Below, in pieces: positions 10,566 to 22,300 of a stretch of DNA of 64,000 nucleotides. Source of the stretch: Symbiodinium natans (Eukaryota > Sar > Dinophyceae > Suessiales > Symbiodiniaceae); NCBI GenBank assembly GCA_905221605.1, contig CAJNDS010001258.1, positions 489,720 to 553,719 on the forward strand, in the 5' to 3' direction. Numbering within the stretch: position 1 is the first letter of the stretch; every line of letters starts with the position of its first letter. The notes below the pieces were generated by a model. It did no database searches. It had not been told where the DNA came from and saw only the letters and a list, made by a program, of their open reading frames with translations. The position numbers and the translations under genes were made by a program.

Positions 10566-11063
10566 TCCTGCACCTATGACTCCTTTCCGTACCTTCATCC
10601 TGCGTTGCAATTCTGAGCCCTGCGTCCTAAACCCGATTGTGTAGGCTTTACCCGGACCCCCAAGGTAGCCTAGCGGTACCCTTTTGCCACTTTTTTGGTT
10701 TCGAGGTTTCCTTATAAAATAGCCAACCCCCAAACAGGGTCTGAACCCTAAACCCTGAACCCTAAACCAGGCGTGTCTCCTACTCACGCGCAGTGCGCGT
10801 TGAGGAAGCAGAGGTGTGGAAAGCAGCTCGCGTAAGCTTGCTGGCCCATAAGATCCGTAAGATCCGTCCCCTAAGCTTTAAGCCCTAAACCCTATGCCCT
10901 AAACCCTGAACCCTAAACCCTAAACCTTAAACCTTAAACCCTAAACCCTAAGCCCGAAAACCCTGAGCCCGAAAACCCTAATGCATCGCCCTGCAGGGTT
11001 CGCCCCCCCCCCCCCCCCCCTGCCCCCTCCCCAAACGTAGCAGCATCTCAATGTCGTGGTGAA

Positions 11064-11245
11064 CCCTAAACCCTGAACCCTGAACCCTGAACCCTAAACC
11101 CTAAACCCTAAACCCTCAACCCCTAAGCCTTAAAGCCTAAACCTTAAACCCTAAACCCTAAACCGTAAACCCTAAACCCTAAACCCTAAACCCTAAACCC
11201 TAAACCCTAAACCCCAAACCCTAAACCCTAAACCCTAAACCCTAT
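11064..11245. repeat. CCCTAAA/CCCTGAA array
   Basis: About 25 units with several one-base variants. Confidence 0.9.
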
Positions 11246-11308
11246 GTAATATACCCTATGTAATATACATGAACTAGATCCTTTCGGATGCCCACGCAGG
11301 CCCGGCTC

Positions 11309-11369
11309 TACAGGCCCCATACTGGCCGCACTGGCTCCACGCACACTGGGTGGCCCTGCCGAGCTCAGG
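11309..11369 (+). CDS. Candidate exon: GPILAALAPRTLGGPAELRG
   Basis: The acceptor is CCACGCAG|G. Coding-like in one frame up to the TTGCGGTTGAGGG array. No family recognised. Confidence 0.3.
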
Positions 11370-11379
11370 GGTTGCGGTT

Positions 11380-11434
11380 GAGGGTTTAGGGTTTAGGGTT
11401 TAGGGTTTAGGTTTGAAGGTTTAGGGTTTAGGGT

Positions 11435-11487
<53 letters not shown>

Positions 11488-11530
11488 GGTGTAGGGTTTA
11501 GGGCTTAGAAGATTTAGGGTTTAGGGTTTG
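11380..11530. repeat. TTTAGGG then TTGAGGG array
   Basis: A block of about ten pure GGGTTGA units inside TTTAGGG repeats, another locally amplified variant. Confidence 0.9.
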
Positions 11531-11819
11531 GAGTTGACGGTTTAGTAGGGAAGAAGGGGATTTGTGTACGTACCAGCCCCGATGATGAGGGAGTTCCCGA
11601 ATTCCCCACTAGCCAACAAAGTGAAGTTCCGGGTCCGGGGACAGAAGTTGAGAAGTTGAGATTGGGGTTTAGAGGGTTGAGGAGCGGTTTAGGGTTTAGG
11701 GTTTAGGGTTTAGGGTTTAGGGTTTCGGGTTTAGGGTTTAGGGTTTAGGGTTAGGGTGTCGGGTTTAGGGTTTTCTAGATCGGTAGTTTCTTTGGAGTAG
11801 CAAGTTAGCAAGGACTGAA

Positions 11820-12010
11820 GGAACCCCATGACCCGAACCCCCAACCCCCCCCCCCCCATAAGCGGAACCCCTAATACCCCAAATAGTACGATATCCCTTG
11901 CAAGTAAGGACCCAAACAAAGTACCCCCTAACTTCGGATACTACTAAGGGAACCCCTAATGCCCCAAATAGTAAGATTCCCTTGCAAGTAAGGACCCAAA
12001 CACCCCCGAA
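11820..12010. repeat. Direct duplication of a family D-like ~80-bp segment
   Basis: GGAACCCCTAATNCCCCAAAT, then a stretch ending CCCTTGCAAGTAAGGACCCA, occurs at 11863 and 11949. Confidence 0.8.
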
Positions 12011-12208
12011 GTTCGAACACCCCCAGGTGGCTTCCACAGCCACAGCAGCCATCAAAGGCTGTCCGCTGGAGGGGGGTTCGCTTGTGCCTTACGGCGTGGA
12101 TTTTGGGCTTAAGGGTCGGAGAGGCATCAGCCCTTTACGGCGATCTAGAGGCAGGTGGTCAGGGATGGTTTAGGGTTTAGGGTGATTGAGGGGGTTAGGG
12201 GTTGTGGA

Positions 12209-12330
12209 TGTGGAGGGCCAGGGACATCATGAATGTCGGCTCCCATGGGCTAGTAACAGTTGCTTCTCCTGGACGCGAGAACCAAACTGTAAGATTCACG
12301 CAGACCTCGCTAACGCATTCATCAGTTGGG
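12209..12330 (+). CDS. Candidate upstream exon of the hydrolase gene
   Basis: An open frame with coding-like composition (KIHADLANAFISW at its end). It ends in phase 1 at a GC donor (GCCTGA). With the next island this gives an uninterrupted frame into exon 1. I see no family motif, so membership rests on frame and splice phase only. The 5' edge is a guess; AG occurs at 12207 and 12217. Confidence 0.35.
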
Positions 12331-12652
12331 GCCTGAGGTTCAAAACAGTATCCCCTCGCCCCCCCCCCACTTACCCCCCCCCCCAAACCGGAAAACCCCC
12401 GAAACCCACAAAACCCCAAGCCCCAAAGCCCGGTCTACCCTAAATCCTAAACCCCAAACCCCAGGCCCTAAACCCTAAGTCCCTAACTCCTTAAATCCCA
12501 AACCCCTAAACCCCAAAATCCCCAAACCCTAAACCCTAAACCCCAAACCCTAAACCCCTAAAACCCAAGCCCGAAACCCTAAACCCTAAACCCAAAACCC
12601 TAAACCCTCAACCCTCAACCCTCAACCCTAAACCCTCAACCGTCGTTGGCAG

Positions 12653-12717
12653 GGCTGCCGATCCCGCGCAGCCTTCGGAGCTCGGTGGCTTGGAGACATC
12701 GTCAACTTCTAGAGGGC
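12653..12717 (+). CDS. Candidate upstream exon of the hydrolase gene (SSVAWRHRQLLEG)
   Basis: The acceptor TTGGCAG precedes it and the donor GTAGGG follows. Entering in phase 1 and leaving in phase 0, it reads SSVAWRHRQLLEG straight into EEVLLTLEDGG of exon 1. A basic segment just before the DGG strand is usual for the family, but the match is loose. Confidence 0.4.
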
Positions 12718-13297
12718 GTAGGGCGTGTTATAGGGGTCTCAATAAGTAGAATAGGGTTTAGGGTTGACGGTTTAGGGTTTAGGGTCTTGGAGGTTACCAT
12801 AGTCGAATTATAAAGGGAGCATAGAGGAACATTATTAGAAAATTATTCCGACCCCTACATTAGGGGGCTCATAGTAAGGTCACGGGATTCTCCCTTGGAC
12901 CCCTAGTATGTTCCGAGAAACCTCTAGCGGTACAGCCATTGATGGAGGAGCTTAGGGTTTAGGGGCTTAGCTTCGGGGTTTCGGGGTTTACGGCTCCCAA
13001 ACCCTCAACCAAACCCTATACCCTAAGCCCTAAACCCTAAACCCTAACCCTTAAACCCTAAACCCTAAACCCTAAACCCTAACCCCTAACCCCTAACCCC
13101 TAAACCCTAAACCCTAAACCCTAAACCCCCAAGCCCTAGAGAGGGTTTGGGGGTTTAGGGCTTCCAGGGCTTTGTTTGGGGTCCGGCGAGGTAGGGTTTC
13201 TGGTTCAAGATTCAGGGTTTAGGGTTTAGGATATAGGGTTTAGGGTTTAGGGTTTATTAGGGCAACTCTAAACCCTACATCCCGAAGCCTAAACCAG

Positions 13298-13347
13298 GAG
13301 GAGGTCCTCCTGACCTTGGAGGATGGCGGAACCGTTTCACTGGATTG
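13298..13347 (+). CDS. Hydrolase exon 1 of the model: EEVLLTLEDGGTVSLDW
   Basis: The acceptor is AACCAG. The segment matches the conserved first strand of YheT/EMB8 proteins (acidic, L-T-x-x-DGG-x-x-x-LDW). The GT donor at 13348 splits the Trp codon in phase 2, and the next exon restores Trp. Confidence 0.8.
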
Positions 13348-16300
13348 GTGGCCCCTTGGTTGCATTTCCTGGTTGTTGGGGGAAGGGCTTCGGGTTAAGT
13401 AGGGTTCAGAGTTTAGGGTTTAGGGTTTAGAGTTTAGGGTTTAGGGTTTAGAGTTTAGGGTTTAGGGTCTAGGACCTTCTTCATCGCCACCATCCGAGAA
13501 GGTTCGAGGTTCAAGACCTGCGTTGGGGGGGAGTGTGGGGGGGGCAGGGGTTAGTGGGTTGCTGCGGCATGGGCACTGCCACGGCTAGTTCGCGCAGGGC
13601 AAGCAGAATGGAGCTCGAGCTCAGAAACTTAAGGCAACAAGACAACAACACCCAGGCAAGTTACGCTTTTACATGCCTTCAGGCGGTCGTTCAGAAACAA
13701 TGTAGAACAGTTCCCTCACGAGACCCTAAACCCTAAATCCCTAAACCCCTAAACCCTAAACCCTAAACCCTAAACCCTAAACCCTAAACCCTAAACCCTA
13801 AACCCTAAACCCTAAACCCTAAACAGCATCCAGTCAGCCAGCGCCCCGAATGCCATTGCCATGGTGGCTTTGCCAGGGGTAGGCTTTGGGCATGATTTTT
13901 AAATTGCTATTACACTTCATCCTCTACTAATAATCCTGATAGAAGCCATAACAAAACAGATGTTTATTGATGACCCCAAACCCACCCATTCATGTCTCGG
14001 TACTTCTACCACATTCTCTCGACTCCTTTCGACTGCGTCCCGAGGTTCCCTGCTGTGATTCTCCTAAAACAAGCACCCAGAGTAGGCTGTTATTCCGTTG
14101 TTTTAGGGTTTAGGGTTTAGGGTTTAGGGTTTAGGGTTTAGGTTTCCTTATAAGCCCCCTTTTAAACCAAAAAAGACGCTTGGGTCTAGAGAGTCCTAAA
14201 CCCGAAACCCGAAACATCTGAACTCGAAACTTGGAATGTTCCCCCTTATACTTACAATCCTTTGTAGGGATTCTCGTCGTACCCCCGATTATTATAATCC
14301 CTATTCAGGACTTCGAGCAGAAAGGGGGAACATCCCTAAACCCTAAACCCTAAGCCCTAAAAACCCCAAGCCGTGCGCCTAGGAAAGGCGTGGCGCAGGG
14401 GCGGCCCGTAGCGCTGGTGCTCCTCATTCACCCTACCTAGGTAGGGTCTTGGGACATTCTATATGTTCCCTTATTGGTTTTGGAGGATCGTACTCAGAAA
14501 CATTTTTTCAGACCCCATCTTAGTTACTTGTTCTCAGTCCAGGCAATCAGGTTTATGAGGGTTTTGTAGGGAACCGTAAACCCTAAACCCTAAACCCTAA
14601 ACCCTAAACCCTAAAACCTAAAGGGAATCCGGTATGTGCTCCATGTGGGGGTTCTGCAAGGGTTTGTACTCCATGTGGGGTTTCACGCGATTTCTTGGGT
14701 GTCCTCCTGACCATTCACTAAAGTCTATCGTTGAAATCAGGGTTTAGGGTTTAGGGTTTAGGGTTTAGGGTTTAGGTTTTAGGGTTTAGGGTTTAGGGTT
14801 TAGGGTTACAAAGATGGGAACCTTTAGCAGGCACCCAGTCCCCAACACTTTGAAATGCTGCTGGGTACCTGCCCTAAATCGTGGCGCGCAGCCAAAAGAC
14901 GTACCACATTGGGGATTCAAACCCTTGCCTGATCTGCCTAGTCACCAAATTTGCTGGTAGCATTGAATCACGCGGTTGTGCCTGTTCGTGGATGCGATTT
15001 AGCTTCTGCTTTGATGTTTTGGCTTGCCGATTGAAGCATCATCTTCGCCATTTCAGCAGGTGAGGTGCCTGGGCCCCCAGCCAGCAAGTCGTGTTATTCG
15101 TTTGTGTCCCATATCCAGGCCTGGGGACCATGTTTCGTTCTCTGAGTCAGAGCTCCAAGCCCAAACTGCAAGCATCAGGTGCTACCGGGCATGGCGAACA
15201 GCAGCCGGAGCGCGCGTCTCAGAGCGAGTGAGGGATGTGTCCACTCCAGAGGGTGATCCAGCTTAGGTTTTAGGGTCGCGGTTCCTGATAGGACAGGGTT
15301 CTCAGAACTTAACATTCAATTTTTTGCGCATTCTAATATGTGCAGACGGCTTTCTACAACCTCGGCGAGCTCAGCTGCCAGCCCTGCAGCTGCGGATTCG
15401 AAGCCGAGTCCCGAGCCCATGGTCGAGAAAGTGAGCCTTGCCAGTACGGCCGAGGAACTGAGCCCTGGCAGCAAGGTACGACATGCCTACGGTCTCGCGG
15501 CCAGTCGCACAATACAGAAAGAGGAGGATGGAGAGGACTTGCTGGAGGTCGTGGCTGTGCAGTCCTCGCAGAGCTTGCACTCCATCGCGAGCTCGGGCGA
15601 GGAGGTGTCTCCTGAAAAGGAAGGCGAAATGGAGGACGTGCCTCCTGCAGCTGACTTCCATGTACCAAAAGATGGGAGGGGGGGGGGGGCGCCCCTTTAT
15701 AGGGGCACCCCTATTGAACCCCAAACTGCACCCATAGAAACCCCTTGACGTCCAAAGCTTCACCTTTTTCTCAACGACAGAATTCAGCCTCTAAGCAGTT
15801 TAGGTTCTAGGTGTCTCTACCAGCAACCACAGAGGCCTTCTGTATATAGCAGATGGGAAATTTTTAAGATAGTTGGGTTTCAGGTGTAGTAGTTACTTGC
15901 CCAAACCCTAAGCCGACAAATCCCCAAACCCTAAGCTATGCTCCCCGTCTTGAGTCCCTGTTCAAGTATGGCCCCGTCATTTACGGGCTAAACCCTAAGC
16001 GCTAAACCCTGACCATATCAGCTTGCCAAGCCTGTAAATCACCTCGACACTCTGAGCACGGTTTAGGGTTTAGGGTTTAGGGTTTAGGGTTTAGGGTTTA
16101 GGGTTTAGGGTTTAGGGTTTAGGGTTTAGGGTTTAGGGTTTAGGGTTTAGGGTCCCTAAACCGCGGAACAGAGAGAAGTAAGACAGCCGAGGCATCTACC
16201 TTCCAACCCTAAGCCCCAACCAAGCCATGCCTCCGAAGCCCTAGACCCCTAAACCCCTAAACCCCTAGACCCCTAGACCCCTAAACCCCTAAACCCCTAA

Positions 16301-19300
16301 ACCCCTAAACCCCTAAACCCCTAAACCCCTAAACCCCTAAACCCCTAAACCCCTAAACCCCTAACCCCCTAACCCCCTAAACCCCTAAACCCCTAAACCC
16401 CTAAACCCCTAAACCCCTAAACCCCTAAACCCCTAAACCCCTAAACCCCTAAACCCCTAAAAACCCCTAAACCCCTAAAAACCCCAAAAAAACCCCTAAC
16501 CCCAAACCCCTAAAACCCCCTAAACCCCTAAACCCCTAAACCCCTAAACCCCTAAACCCCTAAACCCCAAACCCCCAAAACCCCCAAACCCCAAGCACCC
16601 TAAACCCCAAACCAAACCCCCAAGCCCCAAGCACCCTAAACCCCGAACCCCCAAACCCCCAGCACCCTAAACCCCAAACCCCCAAAACCCCAAACCCCTA
16701 AACCCCCAAACCCCTAAACCACAAACCCCTAAACCCTAAACCCTAAACCCTAAACCCTAAACCCTAAACCCTAAACCCTAAACATTTAAACCCAGAAAGC
16801 CCAGGCATCTATATCCGCTACACCATGGACCGCCTACACCAAGCCAGAGCCCCAGCCTTGCAGTGTTTAGGGTTTAGGGTTTAGGGTTTAGGGTTTAGGG
16901 TTTAGGGTTTAGGGTTTGGGGTTTAGGGTTTAGGGTTTAGGGTTTAGGGTTTGGGGTTTAGGGTTTAGGGTCTAGGGTTTGGGGTTCAGGGTTTGGGGTT
17001 CAAGGTTTCGGGTTCGGGAACGAGGGCTGAGGGATACCCGGGCCACGGGCCCAGGCAAGAATGTGCTATCTCGTTCTCTTGGTTCTAATTCTCTGTCCCT
17101 TTCCTCGCCCCCAAAGACCCCACACCATTCACCCCGAAAAACAGTCTCGCACCCTTGGAATCGCATCCCAATTTGCGCGCTCTGTCCCTAAGCCCTAAAC
17201 CCTAAACCCTAAATCCTAAACCCCAAAGACCCCACCTTATTTAGGATGGACCAGTAATACAGTATCCGCCCTTGAGACCCAACCTCTCATTCCAAGCCAC
17301 TAAGAACCCACCCTCGGGACCCTACCCTGAGCTTAGGATGTAGGGCTCAGGGCTTAGGGCTTAGGGCTTAGGGTTTAGGGTTTAGGGTTTAGGGTTCACT
17401 GGGCAGCCGGCCAGACCTAACCCTAAAAGGCTTCACCTTGACCTAGACCCAAAAGCCCTCAGCCTTAAAACTGCCCAAGCCCTGCATCCTTCAAACTCCT
17501 TAAACATTCCAGGATGCCCAGTAGTACCCTTATTTAGGTCCTCTCATAAACCCCTTTAAGCAAAAAGGGGCAGGCCCCTTTTGAATCCTAGGTTCCTGGG
17601 CAGCCTAACATTCTTAAGCATGAAAAGGGCTAAGGGTTCAGGGTGTATTGGGTATCAAACTAACCTTCCTAACTCCAGAAGTACCCCCTTAAAACCTCTG
17701 AAAGCGCAACCCCGAAACCCTGAACCCTGAACCCTAAACCCTAAACCCTAAACCCTAAACCCTAAACCCTGGACCCTGGACCCTGGACCCTGGACCCTGA
17801 ACCCTGAACCCTGAACCCTAAACCCTGAACCCTGAACCCTGAACCCTGAACCCTAAACCCTAAACCCTAAACAGTAAACCCTAAACCCTAAACCCAAACC
17901 CTGAACCCTGAACCCTAACCCTAAACCCTAAACCCTAAACCCTAAACCCTAAACCCAAGCAAAAGACCCACCCGACGAAGCCGTAGGCCGGCTTCCAGCC
18001 CGTCGCCATGAACTACCGTGGCGTTGAGCATCTGGAGAGCCTTCGGATGGATTAGGGTTTAGGGTTTAGGGTTTAGGGTTTAGGGTTTAGGGTTTAGGGT
18101 TTAGGGTTTAGGGTTTAGGGTTTAGGGTTTAGGGTTTAGGGTTTAGGGTTTAGGGTTTAGGGTTTAGGGTTTAGGGTTCAGCACTCCGGGTCGAGCAGTT
18201 TTATGGTAAAGCTTCATTTACGGCTTGGAGAAAACACCCACCCACCTAGAGAATCCCACTACATTGAGAAAGCGACAAACGGCCAAATTCTGAAAATAAA
18301 GCGGCCAATTTCTGAAAATAAAGCGGCCAATTTCTGAAAATACAGCGGCCAAATTCTGAAAATAAAGCGGCCAAATTCTGAAAATAAAGCGGCCAATTTC
18401 TGAAAATAAAGCGGCCAAATTCTGAAATTCAATTAGCCTTTGGCCTGATTTTGGCTCATTCTGAAAATAAAGCGGCCAATTCTGAAAATAAAGCGGCCAA
18501 ATTCTGAAAATAAAGCGGCCAAATTCTGAAAATACAATTAAGGTTTAAATATATATTATAGAGAGGGTTTAGGGTTTAGGGTTTAGGGTTTAGGGTTTAG
18601 GGTTTAGGGTTTAGGGTTTAGGGTTTAGGGTTCCTAGAACAAGGATTGTAGCATTTGGGTCTATATTCGGGGTACCCTTTGGATGGATTTGTAAGCCTGA
18701 CCCCTTAGGGTTTAGGGTTTAGAGTTTAGGGTTTAGGGGGTTTACGGGTTTAGGGGTTTAGGGTTTAGGGGTTTAGGGGTTTGGGGGTTTAGGGGTTTAG
18801 GGGTTTAGGGTTTAGCTGGCTGGTTCTGTGCCCTCTATAATCCCCTAAAGGGTATTCATATGCGCTTGCATTCCACGCAATCGACTCCCCCCCCCCCCCC
18901 CAAAGGTATCTCCCCCCCCCTTTCTGGGATCCCCCCCCCCCCTCCCCCCAAACCCTGCCCGTTAACCCTGAAAACATCACGAACCACGGGGCGGGGAGAG
19001 AGAAACCCTCGACCTAACCCCAAACCCGGAACCCTAAGCCCTCAACCCTAAACCCACCAATGAACCACAGGGGGGGAGAAGGGTAAACCCGAAACCTTAA
19101 CCGCTTTAACCCTGTAAACCCAGCACGAACCGCGGGGGAGAGGAGAAACCACAAATCTCCACTACCCCAAACGTTGAACCCTAAACTCTAAACCCACCGT
19201 GAACCAATGGACCAAGGGGGTCAGAGTGAAAATCCTGAACTCTACAGCCTAACCCTCAGTCCTAAACCCCTAATAAACCCCTAAAACCCCAAACCCCTTT

Positions 19301-22300
19301 CAGAGGGTTTGAGAGGGCGGCCCTAAACCCTAAACCCTAAACCCTGAACCCTAAACCCTGAACCCTAAACCCTAAACCCTAAACCCTAAACCCTAAACCC
19401 TAAACCCTAAACCCTAAACCCTAAACCCTAAACCCTAAACCCTAAACCCTAAACCCTAAACCCTAAACCCTAGCAAGGATCACATCGGCCCGCCTGGGCT
19501 GCGCAGACACGTGGCGGGACCTGCCCAAGGTCCTCGATGTGATTCAGGCCAGGGATGGTTTAGGGTTAGGGTTAGAGGGTTTAGGGTTCTAGCCCTAAAC
19601 CCTAAACCCTAAACCCTAAACCCCAAACCCCAAATCCTAAACCCCAAACCCCAAACCCCAAACCCCAAGCCCCAACCCCTAAACCCATCCAGGCAACATG
19701 CCCGCAGCAGCAGATCTTCGCCATTGGCTTCTCGATGGGCCCGGGGCTTTCAGAGCTTGAGGGTTTAGGGTTAAGGGTTTAGGGTTTAGGGTTCAGGGTT
19801 TAGGGGCTTGCAGAGCTTGGGGACCCTTGAGCTCCTAAAGCCTAACGCCCTTAAACGGGGGTTTAGGGTTTAGGGTTATTAGGGTTTTGGGTATCGGGTT
19901 TAGGGTTTAGGGTTTGGGGTTCAGGGTTGTAGGGCTTCGGCCCCTGAACCCACGACCTCTTTGCCTAAACCCCTGAACCCTAAACATCCGTGAGCTTTGA
20001 GTCATGGAGAGAACAAGCTCTGTCGGCCCGTTGACAACAGCAAACCCGAAACCCTAAACCCTATTTTAAAGCCTAAACCCTAAACCCTAAACCCTAAACC
20101 CTAAACCCTAAACCCTAAACCCTAAACCCTAAACCCTAAACCCTAAACCCTAAACCCTAAACACCCTCAACTCGAAAGCGCACCCACGAGAGGGCGGAGG
20201 AGGTGGGGGGTTGTATTTTGCATGTCGGGCTGATACTGCAGAGTCCTGGGCCTTCTCTTTATGGGTTTCCCGAGCATCAGAGTTTAGGGTTCGGTTCTAG
20301 GCTTTAGGCTTCCGGCGTATACAGGGGAATGAAGGGCTGAAGTAAGGCGCCCAACTTGTTACACAGCTATTTTGGTGGCTGCGTGCTCTAGGTATACCAG
20401 CCCGGGAACGAATGCAGACAAGAGCTTCCTAGAGAATTTAGGGCTTAGGGTGTAGTATTCAGGGTTTGGGGCCTATGCGGCTAGTTTCCATGAGGATCAT
20501 GGACTGTACCAGCAGGAGGGTGAAGCATCGGGGCTGCCTCGGGCAGTGGAAGCTGGTGGCCTTTGAAACCCAAGCTTCACGCCATGCAGGAGATTGCGTA
20601 TCACGCACGGCAGACCCGACTGAACCCGCGATCATACCACACCTACATTGACGAAGACTTCATGGGAAGACTCAAAGGGCGTCAGTCTCAATTGCCACAG
20701 CAGCACAGTGCAAGAGTCTGTCCTGCAGCACTTCGACGATGATTAGACATGGCGTCTGACGGCATCATGAGCATTCCATGCAGTACAGGTTGCACAAAGC
20801 CAATTTGTAATTGAGGTTGTTAGCGCCGACGAGCCCTAATTCGGCTTAGTGTGTGCATGTGCCTGCACATACGAACTGAAATGGCGCTCTTCTCGAAGCC
20901 AAGGACTGTATGCACGATGTTTTGGGGCCATAGAGACAGGGTAATTATGGGGATCAAGCGTCCCATGAGTCCTATCCCTTAACTGAACCCCTAAAGCCAA
21001 CCTGCAGATAGGGCTTTGCCTTAGTCATAGGCATTTTGTGGTACTCAAGGCATGGAGTGTATGTACCACAGCAGATGCCCTGTGACTTCCCCCCCTCCCC
21101 GACTGTCCAACCCACCCCCGTGGCATATTCCACCCTAAATCCCTCAACCCTGAACCCTAAATCCCTAATCCCTAAACCCTAAACCCTAAACCCTAAACCC
21201 TAAACCCTAAACCCTAAACCCTAAACCCTAAACCCTAAACCCTAAACCCTAAACCCTAAACCCTAAACCCTAAACCCTAAACCCTAAACCCTCCCTCAAA
21301 CCTGGAGCCTACCCAGTGAGGCGGCACCATCCTCGCGAAGTTCTTGGGCGAGTTTGAGCAGAGCTCGCGCATCGCCGCAGGCGCCAGGGCTGGTAGCTCC
21401 AGGGAAGCCCTGTTCAACTCCTAAGCCTTCCCTCAAGCCTCAAGCCTCAAGCCTCAACCCTCAAGCCTCAACCCTCAACCCTCAACCCTGGACCCTAAAC
21501 CCTAAACCCTAAACCCTAAACCCTAAACCCTAAACCCTAAACCCTAAACCCTAAACCCTAAACCCTAAACCCTAAACCCTAACCCTTTAGATAAACCCTA
21601 AACCACGGCCCTGGAAGCCCTGAGCCTTACGGGCCAAGCTCCAAGCTGTTGGGGTTGGTCTTGGGTCTGCACGCCATCTTGTAATGTTTAGGAATACGGA
21701 GTTAACCCTAAACCCTAAACCCTAAACCCTGAACCCTAAACCCTAAACCCTAAACCGTAGATACCATTTCCATTTTCTAACCGCGCCCCACCCCCTAGCA
21801 CCCAAGCCATAGCAACCATATACCTCAACCCTCAACTCACGAAAATGCCAACACCAACCTGAAGAACCCATACTATGGAACTACCCACACCCCCATAGAC
21901 AAACCCCAACCTCAACCCCATAGACCAATACCCCCATAGAAAAGCCGATAGTATCCTGCCGAAATCCCTAACCCTAGAAAATGGAAATGGTATTCTCTAA
22001 TAAAATATTTGTAATAGGAATAAGGTTTGGGTTCAAGGTCGAACTGAACTAGAACGATCCTTGTAGCATAGCATGAGTTACTTGTCTAACATCCATTTTC
22101 AGCTTCAACCGCACCCTCACTGGAGCATTTAGAGCATACTTGGAGGTTCATGGTACTTACTAACCAATTATAACTGTACTTATAACCCTACTTATAATAC
22201 CCCTAAAGGGCCTTATAGGGGTTATCCCACCTCTAAGTAGGGTTATAAGTACAGTTATAATTGGCTAGTAAGTACCATGAACCTCCAAGTAGAGGAAGTG

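Noticed and set aside
14905-14930. tRNA B-box-like word (GGGGATTCAAACCC)
   Set aside because: No matching A box or acceptor stem; it lies in an open, probably coding, segment.
18440-18462. Possible relic of the dinoflagellate spliced leader (ATTTTGGCTCA)
   Set aside because: Only 11 bases match, inside a 22-bp minisatellite gap, with no gene start next to it; could be chance.
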